NCBI GenBank assembly: GCA_002441095.1
Contig: DJVG01000009.1
Span: forward strand, 1 to 55,518
Source of the DNA: Elusimicrobia bacterium UBA6262
GTDB taxonomy: Bacteria > CAYTYR01 > UBA6262
Direction: 5' to 3'
Length of the DNA stretch: 55,518 nucleotides
The notes beneath the pieces are model-generated. The model saw nothing but the letters and a program-made list of their open reading frames with translations. It did not search any database and was not told where the DNA came from. Positions 17,475-25,374 of this stretch are shown here, one piece after another. Every line of letters begins with the position of its first letter. The first letter of the stretch is position 1. Both the position numbers and the translations under genes were made by a program.

Positions 17475-17958
17475 TCTAAAAACTGTTAACATATTATTCT
17501 GCGGTACCGGCGGCCAGGGCGTGCTTTCAGCGGCTGAGATATGCGGCTGGGCAGCGCTGTATGATGGTTACCATGTAAAAAAATCAGAAGTCCATGGCAT
17601 GGCCCAGCGCGGCGGCTCCGTTGAATCGCACCTGCGCTTTGGCACATTGGTGTATTCCCCGCTGATCCCCAAGGGAGAAGCTGATTTCTTGTTATCATTT
17701 CATCCTGACGAACAGGCCAGGTTAGTCAAATATCTTAAACCCTCAGGCAAAGACCTTTTACCATATTTGCAGCAAGCTGAGACAACCGTACCAGACAAAA
17801 AATTTATCAATACTTATCTTTTGGGCGCATTAGCAAAGAGTTTGCCGATCAAGGAAGAAAGCTGGCTCCAGGCCTTAGCGCTGGTTTTCGCCGGTAAAAG
17901 AACAGCAGAGAATAAAGAAGTATTTTTAGCAGGGAGGAATAGCCATGATCTGGAATGA
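17467..17958 (+). CDS. iorB: indolepyruvate oxidoreductase beta subunit, compact form
   Basis: The 163-residue gamma/beta-type domain starts VNILFCGTGGQGVLSAAEI and has the diagnostic KKSEVHGMAQRGGSVESH, then SPLIPKGEADFLL and TYLLGALAKSLPI. Typical members are about 190 residues; the stretch between KYLKPSGKDLL and FINTYLLGA is shorter than usual. With IorA it should form the aryl-pyruvate oxidoreductase. It overlaps iorA by 8 nt and the following paaK by 14 nt, showing tight coupling. Confidence 0.92.
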   Translation: MTDLKTVNILFCGTGGQGVLSAAEICGWAALYDGYHVKKSEVHGMAQRGGSVESHLRFGTLVYSPLIPKGEADFLLSFHPDEQARLVKYLKPSGKDLLPYLQQAETTVPDKKFINTYLLGALAKSLPIKEESWLQALALVFAGKRTAENKEVFLAGRNSHDLE

Positions 17959-19246
17959 AAAAATGGAAACTATGGATCTTAACGAATTGAAAAATATCCA
18001 GTCAGAACGATTGGCCGGCATTGTAAAATATGTGTACGATAATTGTCCGGCGTATGCTAAAAAGCTAAGTAAAGAAGGTATCAGCACGGCAGATATCGTT
18101 ACTATCGATGACCTGAAAAAAATTCCTTTTACTATCAAAGAAGACCTGCGCGACAATTATCCATTCGGCTTATTCTCCCAGGAAGTCAAACAGATAAAAG
18201 AAATACATGTTTCCAGCGGAACCACCGGGAATCCCACGGTGGTCGGCTATACCAAAGATGACCTGAAGCTTTGGTCAGAAGTGATGGCCAGGGTGATTGC
18301 CTGTGCCGGAGGAGTACCGGGGGACATGATCCAGATAGCTTATGGATACGGATTGTTTACCGGCGGTTTGGGATTCCATTATGGCGCGCAAGAGATGGGG
18401 TTGACGGTAATTCCCTGCTCCAGCGGACAGACCAAACGCCAGCTGAAGATCATGACTGACTTTAAGCCCAGGATACTAGCCTGCACGCCCAGCTATTCCC
18501 TCTATATGGCAGAGGAAGCCAGGGAAATGGGACTGAATACCAAAGCCAGCAGTTGGAAGGTTGGTATTTTTGGCGCTGAGCCTTGGAGCGAGGCGATGAG
18601 AAAAGAAATTGAAGCAACCTGGGACTTGGATGCCACTGATGTTTTTGGCTTGTCAGAGATCATTGGGCCGGGTGTGGCCCAGGAATGCCTGCAAAAAAAG
18701 GGACTGCATATTTTTTCGGATGTTTTTTACCCAGAGATCATTGATCCTAAGACCGGCCAGGAAGCCAAGCCAGGACAGCCGGGAGAACTGGTCATAACTA
18801 CCCTGACCAAGCAAGGCATCCCGTTATTGCGCTATAAGACCAGGGATATAGTCAGCATTAATTATGAAAAATGCGCCTGCGGCCGTACTTCCCCGCGGAT
18901 CAGCAAGATCCAGGGCCGGACTGATGATATGATCATTGTCCGGGGAATTAACGTGTTTCCCTCGCAGATCGAGCATGTGCTCCTGGGTATTGAGGGCACC
19001 CAACCTCATTACCAGTTGGTCGTGGACCGCAAGACCGGGGAACTGGACGAGCTGGAAGTGATGGTAGAAGTAGATGAAAAGATCTTTTCTGATGAAGTGA
19101 AGAAATTGCGAGCCCTGGAAGAAAAGATCCGGGATGAGATCGAATCAGTATTAGGAGTATTGGTCAAGGTCAAGCTGGTTGAACCAAAAACTATCCAGCG
19201 CAGTGAAGGCAAAGCTAAGCGGGTAGTGGATAAACGCACATTATAA
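17945..19246 (+). CDS. paaK: phenylacetate-CoA ligase family protein (first copy)
   Basis: The 433-residue AMP-forming ligase activates aryl acids, or in reverse could conserve energy from aryl-acetyl-CoA. It shows the P-loop VSSGTTGNPTVVGYT near residue 88, YGYGLFTGGLGFHYG, a substrate-side DVFGLSEIIGPG, RTDDMIIVRGINVFPSQIE and the C-terminal catalytic lysine region RSEGKAKRVVDKR. The gene begins within the end of iorB. Placement after iorAB and the ACT neighbour suggest work on indoleacetate, phenylacetate or related acids from amino acid fermentation. Substrate specificity is not readable. Confidence 0.93.
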   Translation: MIWNEKMETMDLNELKNIQSERLAGIVKYVYDNCPAYAKKLSKEGISTADIVTIDDLKKIPFTIKEDLRDNYPFGLFSQEVKQIKEIHVSSGTTGNPTVVGYTKDDLKLWSEVMARVIACAGGVPGDMIQIAYGYGLFTGGLGFHYGAQEMGLTVIPCSSGQTKRQLKIMTDFKPRILACTPSYSLYMAEEAREMGLNTKASSWKVGIFGAEPWSEAMRKEIEATWDLDATDVFGLSEIIGPGVAQECLQKKGLHIFSDVFYPEIIDPKTGQEAKPGQPGELVITTLTKQGIPLLRYKTRDIVSINYEKCACGRTSPRISKIQGRTDDMIIVRGINVFPSQIEHVLLGIEGTQPHYQLVVDRKTGELDELEVMVEVDEKIFSDEVKKLRALEEKIRDEIESVLGVLVKVKLVEPKTIQRSEGKAKRVVDKRTL

Positions 19247-19247
19247 A

Positions 19248-19336
19248 AAGTTACGAGTTTCTGGTTGGCGAGTTTTGATTAGTTGAAAAGCATTTAAACC
19301 CGCAACGCGCAACTCGAAACCCGCAACCCGCAACTC
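19248..19336. repeat. intergenic period-7 hairpin (aactcg-type) between paaK and the ACT gene
   Basis: gttacgagtttctggttggc units at 19250-19269 face cgcaacgcgc-aactcga-aacccgc-aacccgc-aact on the right (19300-19335), with 7-nt spacing. The arms are complementary with mismatches and an AT-rich turn. The ACT gene ribosome site (gaggagg) starts immediately after. Confidence 0.87.
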
Positions 19337-19351
19337 TATGAGGAGGTTTAT

Positions 19352-19783
19352 ATGAAAATAACGCAGATCTCGATTTTCCTGGAAAACCGGAAAGGCCGCC
19401 TTTTTGATGTTTGTTCCCTGCTCGGCCAGAAGAAAATTAACATCCGCGCCTTGAATATCGCCGAGACTGAAGAATTTGGTATCTTGCGGATAGTCGTGGA
19501 TAAACCGGCAGAAGCAGTCAAGGCGCTTAAAGAGAATGGATTTGTCGCTCATCTGACTGATATTGTGGCGGTAGAAGTAGCCGACCAGCCGGGCGGCCTG
19601 GCTGATATCCTGAAGATCCTGAATGAAAACAATGTCAACGTGGAATATATGTACGGTTTCGTCGAGCGGTCAGCGGATAAGGCCTTACTGGTGTTCCGCT
19701 TTGACGATCCGGATAGAGCGATCAGCGTCTTAAACAGTAATAAGATAAAAATAATCGGCTCAAAGGATATAGGGGGCCTGTGA
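19352..19783 (+). CDS. tandem ACT domain protein (first copy)
   Basis: The 143-residue protein is two ACT domains in tandem: ITQISIFLENRKGRL to about residue 68, then VVAVEVADQPGGLADIL to the end. ACT domains bind amino acids or similar small ligands. Genes of this type commonly accompany paaK in anaerobes and archaea. Here it lies between the two paaK copies with a gap of one base to the second. A ligand-sensing or ligase-regulating role is inference. Confidence 0.9.
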   Translation: MKITQISIFLENRKGRLFDVCSLLGQKKINIRALNIAETEEFGILRIVVDKPAEAVKALKENGFVAHLTDIVAVEVADQPGGLADILKILNENNVNVEYMYGFVERSADKALLVFRFDDPDRAISVLNSNKIKIIGSKDIGGL

Positions 19784-19784
19784 A

Positions 19785-21095
19785 ATGGAAGTAAGTTATT
19801 GGAACAAGGAAATTGAAACCCTGGCCAGGCCAGACTTGGAAAAATTGCAGTTGCAAAGGCTAAAAGAGATCATCGGCTATGCCTTGAAAACCCATTTTTA
19901 CAAGAAACGCCTGGAAAAAGCTGGCTTAAAATCGCCTGAAGACATAAAAAGCCTGACTGATCTTAAAAAGATCCCATATACCACTAAAGATGATTTGCGG
20001 GAAAACTATCCCCAGGGATTATTAGCAGTAGCGCCGGAAGAAGTAGTAAGGATACATACTTCCAGCGGGACTACCGGCATACCCACAGTAATTTATTATT
20101 CCCGGGAAGACCTCAATAACTGGACCGAGAATTTGGCCAGGAGCATTGTCGCGACTGGTGCCGGGAAAAAAGACGTTTTCCAGAATATGATGTCCTATGG
20201 TATGTTCACTGGCGGGCTGGGTTTGCATTACGGCGCGGAAAAAGTAGGCATGACGGTTATCCCGATCGGCGGAGGTAACACCAAAAGGCAAATACAATTG
20301 ATGAAAGATTTTCGCACGACGGTATTGCATATCACTCCCAGCTATTTGCTGCATATCCATAGTAAGCTTGAAGAATGCGATACTAAGCTGGAAGAACTGG
20401 CTTTAAGGAAAGCATTTATCGGGGCTGAACCGCATTCTGAAAATACCCGCAAGAAGATTGAAGGCTTATTTAATATTGATGCTTATAATTCGTACGGCCT
20501 GAGCGAAATGAACGGGCCAGGAGTTGCTTTTGAGTGTGTATACAAGAACGGCATGCACATCTGGGAAGACGGGTATATCACCGAGATCATTGATCCTAAA
20601 ACCGGCGCGTTACTGGGAGATGAGGAAGAAGGGGAAGTAGTCTTTACCAACCTGATCCGCAAAGCTACGCCCTTGCTCCGCTACCGCACCAGGGACCTGG
20701 CTTTTGTTTATAAAAATGCCTGCCCTTGCGGCCGTACCCACCGGCGCCTGTCCAGGATCACCGGCCGCAGCGATGATATGCTGATCGTGAACGGGGTCAA
20801 TGTATTTCCTTCACAGATAGAGGAAGTGGTCATGCGCATTCCCCAGGTAGGCACCAATTACCAGATCTACCTGGAAAAAGACGGAGCCTTGGACAAGCTG
20901 ATCGTCAAAGTGGAAATATATTCAAAAATGTTCAGCGGCGATATTAATGAATTAGACAAGCTAAAAACCAGAATAGGCGAGGATTTGCGGGCTTCTATTA
21001 TTATTACCCCGCATGTGGAACTGCATGAGCCTGGAAGCCTGCCGGTGTTTGAAGGCAAGGCTAAGAGAGTAGTAGACAACAGACCAAAGCTATAA
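19785..21095 (+). CDS. paaK: phenylacetate-CoA ligase family protein (second copy)
   Basis: The 436-residue ligase is a diverged paralogue of the upstream one. It has TSSGTTGIPTVIYYS near residue 89, MSYGMFTGGLGLHYG, NSYGLSEMNGPG, RSDDMLIVNGVNVFPSQIE and FEGKAKRVVDNR at the C-terminus. Both copies keep all main motifs, so neither is degenerate. Two ligases with two ACT partners may separate substrates (for instance phenyl versus indole acids), but this cannot be assigned from sequence. Confidence 0.93.
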   Translation: MEVSYWNKEIETLARPDLEKLQLQRLKEIIGYALKTHFYKKRLEKAGLKSPEDIKSLTDLKKIPYTTKDDLRENYPQGLLAVAPEEVVRIHTSSGTTGIPTVIYYSREDLNNWTENLARSIVATGAGKKDVFQNMMSYGMFTGGLGLHYGAEKVGMTVIPIGGGNTKRQIQLMKDFRTTVLHITPSYLLHIHSKLEECDTKLEELALRKAFIGAEPHSENTRKKIEGLFNIDAYNSYGLSEMNGPGVAFECVYKNGMHIWEDGYITEIIDPKTGALLGDEEEGEVVFTNLIRKATPLLRYRTRDLAFVYKNACPCGRTHRRLSRITGRSDDMLIVNGVNVFPSQIEEVVMRIPQVGTNYQIYLEKDGALDKLIVKVEIYSKMFSGDINELDKLKTRIGEDLRASIIITPHVELHEPGSLPVFEGKAKRVVDNRPKL

Positions 21096-21105
21096 GGAGA
21101 ACAGC

Positions 21106-21531
21106 ATGGCTAAAGAGGTTAATATTTTTGTGGAGAATCGTCTAGGCAGGCTGCAATCTGTAGCCGCGATCCTGGCTGATAATGAGATTAACGTACGGAC
21201 CATGACCTTACAAGACCGCGGCGAGTTTGGCCTGATGAAATTGATCGTGGATAAACCGGAAAAAGCTGACCTGGCCTTGAAAGATAAGGGTTTTGCCTCG
21301 GCTATAAAAGATATTCTGGCCATACTGCTGGAAGATAAGCCAGGCAGTTTTAATAAGCTGATGCTAACTTTTGAGAATAGCAAGATCAATATACTTGATG
21401 CCTATGGATTTGTTATTGAGTCCAATAAACAAGCAGTTTTTTGCGTAGAAGTTAAAGAACCAGGCAATATTAAGCAGATCCTGCAACAAGAAGGGTTTAA
21501 GATCCTGGAAGAAGAGCTTTACGAATTCTAG
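21106..21531 (+). CDS. tandem ACT domain protein (second copy)
   Basis: The 141-residue protein repeats the architecture of the gene at 19352: VNIFVENRLGRLQSVA in the first ACT domain and AILLEDKPGSFNKLM in the second. It follows the second paaK by 10 nt with an aaggag site. The paaK-ACT pair therefore appears as a duplicated unit. It ends the module; a convergent gene follows. Confidence 0.9.
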   Translation: MAKEVNIFVENRLGRLQSVAAILADNEINVRTMTLQDRGEFGLMKLIVDKPEKADLALKDKGFASAIKDILAILLEDKPGSFNKLMLTFENSKINILDAYGFVIESNKQAVFCVEVKEPGNIKQILQQEGFKILEEELYEF

Positions 21532-21611
21532 TGTGCCGGGATTTAAAGATTACCCTGCTGAGATTAAGCGGCAGGAGTGGGTTTGTAAAAAATAGTATAC
21601 TGAGCAAGGTT

Positions 21612-22244
21612 TTAAACAGGAAGTATTTTAAATGTCGAAAGTATGAACCAGGCGGCAAAAGCGATCAAAGCCAGGGCACACACTAGAACCATACCGCGAT
21701 AGACTTTATCAGAAATAAATCTCTTCCCTTTATGGATCATCAGCGCGACCAGCGAATACCATCCCAGGTCCGCGCTGATATGTCCCAGGAAAAAAACAAT
21801 AACTGCCAGCCAGCCTTGTTTCTGGGCAGCTAATACCAATCCGAGACCGATAGTCACCCACCAAATAGTCCAATATGGATTTGTCAAGCTCATAGTAATG
21901 CCTAACCAAACCAGGTTTGACGGTTTGGTAGGAATCCCGGTTTGCAGTAAGGTTAAGTGCGGCAGGGAGACGAGCATGCTCAGGCCGAAGCCAAAGAGGA
22001 TAATAGAACCAAGTATAGCCGTCAGCCGCAATGCTAATGGCGTGCTGAGAAATTGGGAAAACCCGAAAATAATACCAGCGATCATCAACATTTCCAGTAG
22101 CGCATGCCCCAGGATGAATAAGGGGCCGGTTTTAGAGCCGTGCCTGGTGCTTTCATAAATGACCGCAGTCAATAAAGGGCCAGGCATTAAAGCGCCGCTT
22201 AAAGCGATGGTGAAAGAAACTGCGAATATAGAAAAATAAGTCAT
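21612..22244 (-). CDS. LysE family amino acid exporter
   Basis: The 210-residue membrane protein has about six helices and the LysE/RhtB-type N-terminus with SGALMPGPLLTAVIYES, then GHALLEMLMIAG and SLTNPYWTIWW. Family members export amino acids or related solutes. It is the only well-supported minus-strand gene of the window and is convergent with the ACT gene. Its upstream side (22245-22400) shares a spacer with the divergent glutaredoxin gene. Export of excess aromatic amino acid products is possible but unproven. Confidence 0.9.
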   Translation of the reverse strand: MTYFSIFAVSFTIALSGALMPGPLLTAVIYESTRHGSKTGPLFILGHALLEMLMIAGIIFGFSQFLSTPLALRLTAILGSIILFGFGLSMLVSLPHLTLLQTGIPTKPSNLVWLGITMSLTNPYWTIWWVTIGLGLVLAAQKQGWLAVIVFFLGHISADLGWYSLVALMIHKGKRFISDKVYRGMVLVCALALIAFAAWFILSTFKILPV

Positions 22245-22278
22245 ATAATTATTATATACTATGAACTAATTTTTGTAA

Positions 22279-22329
22279 ACCCCGTTAGAAATAATTAGTT
22301 TTAAACCAATTTAGAATTTCTAACGGGGT
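22279..22329. repeat. REP-like palindrome with 14-bp perfect arms
   Basis: accccgttagaaat (22279-22292) and atttctaacggggt (22316-22329) are perfect reverse complements around a 23-nt AT-rich loop. It lies between divergent genes. A bidirectional terminator is unlikely at a divergent junction, so a palindromic repeat unit of the REP kind is the better guess. No transposase is in the window. Confidence 0.7.
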
Positions 22330-22342
22330 AAAGACAAAATAC

Positions 22343-22372
22343 TTGACTATCAGGGCGAAAAAAGGTTATACA
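22343..22372 (+). promoter_or_regulatory. putative promoter of the glutaredoxin gene
   Basis: TTGACT at 22343-22348 and TATACA at 22367-22372 are spaced 18 nt, about 28 nt before the glutaredoxin start. Confidence 0.65.
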
Positions 22373-22400
22373 ATATAGATAATGTTTACCGGGAGGGATA

Positions 22401-22646
22401 ATGCCTAAAAAAATTAAAATATACGCCTTAAGTACCTGTACCTGGTGCAAAAAAACCATTGAGTATTTTAAGAAGAAAGGGATCCCATTTGAACATATCT
22501 ATGTTGACTTGCTGGATGAAGAGCAGGACCGCGAAGTTTCTAAGGAACTGGCTAGTCTTAATCCAGACCGCAGTTTCCCGACCATCGTCATTGGCGACAA
22601 GGTAATAGTTGGCTATAAAACAGAAGAATTTGATAAGGAATGTTAG
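22401..22646 (+). CDS. glutaredoxin-like protein
   Basis: The 81-residue thioredoxin-fold protein has the redox motif CTWC near residue 13, the cis-proline block SFPTIVIGD and GYKTEEFD. It resembles NrdH-like glutaredoxins that are reduced by enzymes rather than glutathione. The start follows a gggagg site. The next gene, an FTR-like catalytic subunit, starts 13 nt later and is the likely reductant. Confidence 0.9.
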   Translation: MPKKIKIYALSTCTWCKKTIEYFKKKGIPFEHIYVDLLDEEQDREVSKELASLNPDRSFPTIVIGDKVIVGYKTEEFDKEC

Positions 22647-22659
22647 GGACAGGAGTTAT

Positions 22660-23166
22660 ATGTTGCCGCCAGTAAGTGAACAGGAAATAAAGGAATATCG
22701 TCAAGAGTTGGAAAAAGTATTAAAAGGCCGTGGATATTACCTGAATCCAGATGATACTTACACTAACAATCTGATCCAGGGCATTTTAGTCAATATTAAG
22801 CGTTATGGCTATGGCTGCTGCCCATGCCGGCTGGCGGCCAAAGACAAGGCTAAAGATATAGATGTGATCTGCCCGTGTTATTACCGGGATGATGATGTTG
22901 CTGAATATGGCGCCTGTTTTTGCGGTTTATATGTTTCCCGGGAAAATTACAAAGAGAAAAAAGAAATTTCTTCCATTCCGGAAAGAAGAGGCAAAGCCAA
23001 ACCAATACCAAGGAGCATACCCATGAAAGAATTAACGATCACCCATACTGTCTGGAGATGTAATGTGTGCGGTTATTTAACCGCCAGGGATACGGCACCT
23101 GATGTATGCCCTATTTGCGGCGTGCCTAAAGACAGGTTCGAGATTTTCATTGAAGGGAATAAATAG
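22660..23166 (+). CDS. ferredoxin-thioredoxin reductase catalytic subunit fused to rubredoxin domain
   Basis: The 168-residue protein has the FTR beta-chain cysteine pattern (CCPCRLAA, ICPCYY, CFCGLY at about residues 55-100) that holds a 4Fe-4S cluster next to a redox disulfide. A rubredoxin-like domain follows (WRCNVCGYLTARDTAPDVCPICG). It probably passes ferredoxin or rubredoxin electrons to the neighbouring glutaredoxin. The ATG at 22660 follows aggag at 22651-22655; an upstream in-frame start at 22609 would overlap the glutaredoxin gene and is less likely. The last base overlaps the GTG start of the GH3 gene. Confidence 0.9.
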   Translation: MLPPVSEQEIKEYRQELEKVLKGRGYYLNPDDTYTNNLIQGILVNIKRYGYGCCPCRLAAKDKAKDIDVICPCYYRDDDVAEYGACFCGLYVSRENYKEKKEISSIPERRGKAKPIPRSIPMKELTITHTVWRCNVCGYLTARDTAPDVCPICGVPKDRFEIFIEGNK

Positions 23167-25085
23167 TGAAAAAAACAACACTATATTTGGCTTTGCTCAT
23201 AGTGCTTTTAATTTTTGCGACCCAAACTATGGCCGTAGACATTGGCATGACTGGGGCAGTCAGAAGCAAAGCTAAGGAATTAGACGCCAAGGTACTAGAC
23301 AGTAAAAAAGCGACTACGACAACCACGACCGATACTGACACAGACACTGATACTACCTTAACCATCGATCAAAAAGTAGAAGCCCTCTTAAACAGGATGA
23401 CTTTGGAAGAAAAGATCGGGCAAATGACCCTGCCAGACAGTGCTTCATTAAGCGGCAAGGCAGAAGACATTAAGAATTATTTTATCGGCGCAGTGTTGAG
23501 CGGCGGGGGTTCAGATACTGCCGATAATAGTCCGGTCTCCTGGGCCAACCAGTTCAATCTGTTCCAGACCTATGCTACCCAAACCAGGATGGCTATACCC
23601 ATATTATATGGTATAGATGCGGTACATGGTCATAATAATGTGGTCGGTGCGGTTATTTTCCCGCATAATATCGGTATGGGCTGCACTAACAATGAAGCGC
23701 TGGTGGAACAAGCTGCCCAAGTCACGGCGGAAGAAATGGCTGGCACTGGTATGAATTGGGCTTATGCCCCGTGCATTGCAGTGGCGCGTGATGAACGTTG
23801 GGGCAGGACCTATGAGAGCTTTGGTGAAACTCCGGAATTAGTCAAAAAGCTTGGTGTTGCCCATATTAAGGGTTTGCAAGGGACGGATCTGAGCAAGAGG
23901 CCGAATGTATTGGCTTGCGCTAAGCATTATCTAGGTGATGGAGGAACCAACCAGGGTATTGACCAGGGTGATACTGTTTTAAATGAAACTGATCTAAGAG
24001 CGATACATTTGGCTGGTTATATTGATGCTATAGCTGCTGGGGTTAAGACCATAATGCCTTCTTATAGCAGTTGGAACGGTATAAAAATGCACCGTAACCA
24101 GTATTTGCTTACTGATGTGCTGAAGACTGAGCTTGGTTTTAAAGGATTTGTTGTTTCTGATTGGAATGCCATTAACCAATTGACCGGGCCGCTTTCCAAC
24201 CAGATAGCCACTGCTGTTAATGCCGGTGTAGATATGGTAATGATGTCAGATAGTTACATTCCCTTTATTAATACTCTAATATCATTAGTAGAAGAAAATA
24301 CAATTTCCCAATCGCGCATTAATGATGCAGTGTGGCGCATCCTTAAAGTAAAATATGAGCTGGGATTATTTGATGATGCTTTTGAAAACCGGAGTTACCT
24401 GACGGGGATCGGTTCCAGCGCGCACCGGGATGTAGCCCGTCAATGCGTCAGGGAATCGCTGGTTTTGCTGCAGAACAACAATTCAGCTTTACCCTTATCC
24501 AAAGATAATATAAAAATATTTGTCGCTGGTAAGAATGCGGATGATCTTGGGAATCAATGTGGTGGCTGGACAATCAGCTGGCAGGGAGACAGCGGCCCAA
24601 CCACTACTGGAACCACTATTCTGCAAGGAATCAGGGATACTGTCTCCGCTTCTAGTACTGTCACCTATGAAAAGGAGGGGATAGGCGCAGATACTTCCGG
24701 TGCGGATGTAGGCGTTGTTGTAATCGGTGAAACCCCGTATGCTGAATTTGAGGGGGATAGCATTACTTTGGCGCTGGATGATACTGATACAGCTGTTTTT
24801 ACTCAAATAAAAAATGCCGGCATAGCAAAAATTATTGTTATCCTGGTTTCCGGACGGCCGCTGATACTGCCGAATGACGTGCTTGATAATGCTGATGCTA
24901 TTGTTGCGGCCTGGCTGCCTGGCACAGAAGGGCAGGGTGTGGCTGAGGTCCTTTTCAATGATTACAATTTTAAAGGCAAACTATCTTTTTCCTGGCCCAA
25001 AAACGTTAACCAGCTTCCGCTCAATTATGGCGACTCCAGCTATGAGCCATTGTTTTCCTATGGATTTGGCCTTACCTATCCATAG
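23166..25085 (+). CDS. exported glycoside hydrolase family 3 (beta-glucosidase-like)
   Basis: The 639-residue enzyme starts with a signal peptide (KKTTLYLALLIVLLIF, cut near MAVD), a Thr/Asp-rich linker encoded by low-complexity DNA at 23311-23352, then the GH3 barrel (MTLEEKIGQMT, YGIDAVHGHNN, ACAKHYLGDGG) with nucleophile aspartate in GFVVSDWNAI, and the second domain (RESLVLLQNN, VVIGETPYAEFEGD) ending FSYGFGLTYP. There is no fibronectin III tail. It should remove glucose or similar sugars from oligosaccharides outside the cytoplasm. The GTG start overlaps the previous stop by one base after a gaaggg site. Confidence 0.92.
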   Translation: MKKTTLYLALLIVLLIFATQTMAVDIGMTGAVRSKAKELDAKVLDSKKATTTTTTDTDTDTDTTLTIDQKVEALLNRMTLEEKIGQMTLPDSASLSGKAEDIKNYFIGAVLSGGGSDTADNSPVSWANQFNLFQTYATQTRMAIPILYGIDAVHGHNNVVGAVIFPHNIGMGCTNNEALVEQAAQVTAEEMAGTGMNWAYAPCIAVARDERWGRTYESFGETPELVKKLGVAHIKGLQGTDLSKRPNVLACAKHYLGDGGTNQGIDQGDTVLNETDLRAIHLAGYIDAIAAGVKTIMPSYSSWNGIKMHRNQYLLTDVLKTELGFKGFVVSDWNAINQLTGPLSNQIATAVNAGVDMVMMSDSYIPFINTLISLVEENTISQSRINDAVWRILKVKYELGLFDDAFENRSYLTGIGSSAHRDVARQCVRESLVLLQNNNSALPLSKDNIKIFVAGKNADDLGNQCGGWTISWQGDSGPTTTGTTILQGIRDTVSASSTVTYEKEGIGADTSGADVGVVVIGETPYAEFEGDSITLALDDTDTAVFTQIKNAGIAKIIVILVSGRPLILPNDVLDNADAIVAAWLPGTEGQGVAEVLFNDYNFKGKLSFSWPKNVNQLPLNYGDSSYEPLFSYGFGLTYP

Positions 25086-25108
25086 GGTAAATTACTAGTA
25101 AATAATGA

Positions 25109-25138
25109 TTGTCTTTAAGTTGGCGGATGTAATATAAT
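25109..25138 (+). promoter_or_regulatory. putative promoter before the symporter pair
   Basis: TTGTCT at 25109-25114 and TATAAT at 25133-25138 are spaced 18 nt, in the gap after the GH3 gene and before the small symporter-associated gene. Confidence 0.5.
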
Positions 25139-25197
25139 TATATAATATGTTTTTAATCCTTATCGTGAGTGCAATAATGACGAGGGGGGTGATGGTA

Positions 25198-25374
25198 ATG
25201 ACGGTTTTAGGAATTAGTGATCCTTCTATCTGGTTAGTTTACCTGCTATGTATTCTCAGCGCTCTTTTTAGTTTAATTTATGGCTTGGTCAACTGGAACA
25301 AAGGAGACGAAGAGGTCTATCCCGAAGATAAGAAATGGGTAGAAGACGAGAAAAAAGTAGAGGAGACATTATGA
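25198..25374 (+). CDS. small symporter accessory membrane protein
   Basis: The 58-residue protein has one strong membrane segment (IWLVYLLCILSALFSLIYGLV, residues about 11-31; listed here as IWLVYLLCIL plus SALFSLIYGLV) and a charged tail. Small proteins with this layout are found directly before sodium:solute symporters and are annotated as accessory subunits. I chose the ATG at 25198, 9-10 nt after gaggggg; ATGs at 25192 and 25147 are in frame. The stop overlaps the symporter start (ATGA), which shows translational coupling. Confidence 0.8.
   Translation: MTVLGISDPSIWLVYLLCILSALFSLIYGLVNWNKGDEEVYPEDKKWVEDEKKVEETL

Noticed and set aside
22609..22659. Longer start for the FTR-rubredoxin gene
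   Set aside because: It overlaps the glutaredoxin gene; the ATG at 22660 has a good ribosome site.
23311..23352. Period-7 array in the GH3 gene
   Set aside because: The Thr/Asp-rich DNA follows a 6-nt codon-pair pattern (TD repeats), a normal linker, and does not show a 7-nt step.
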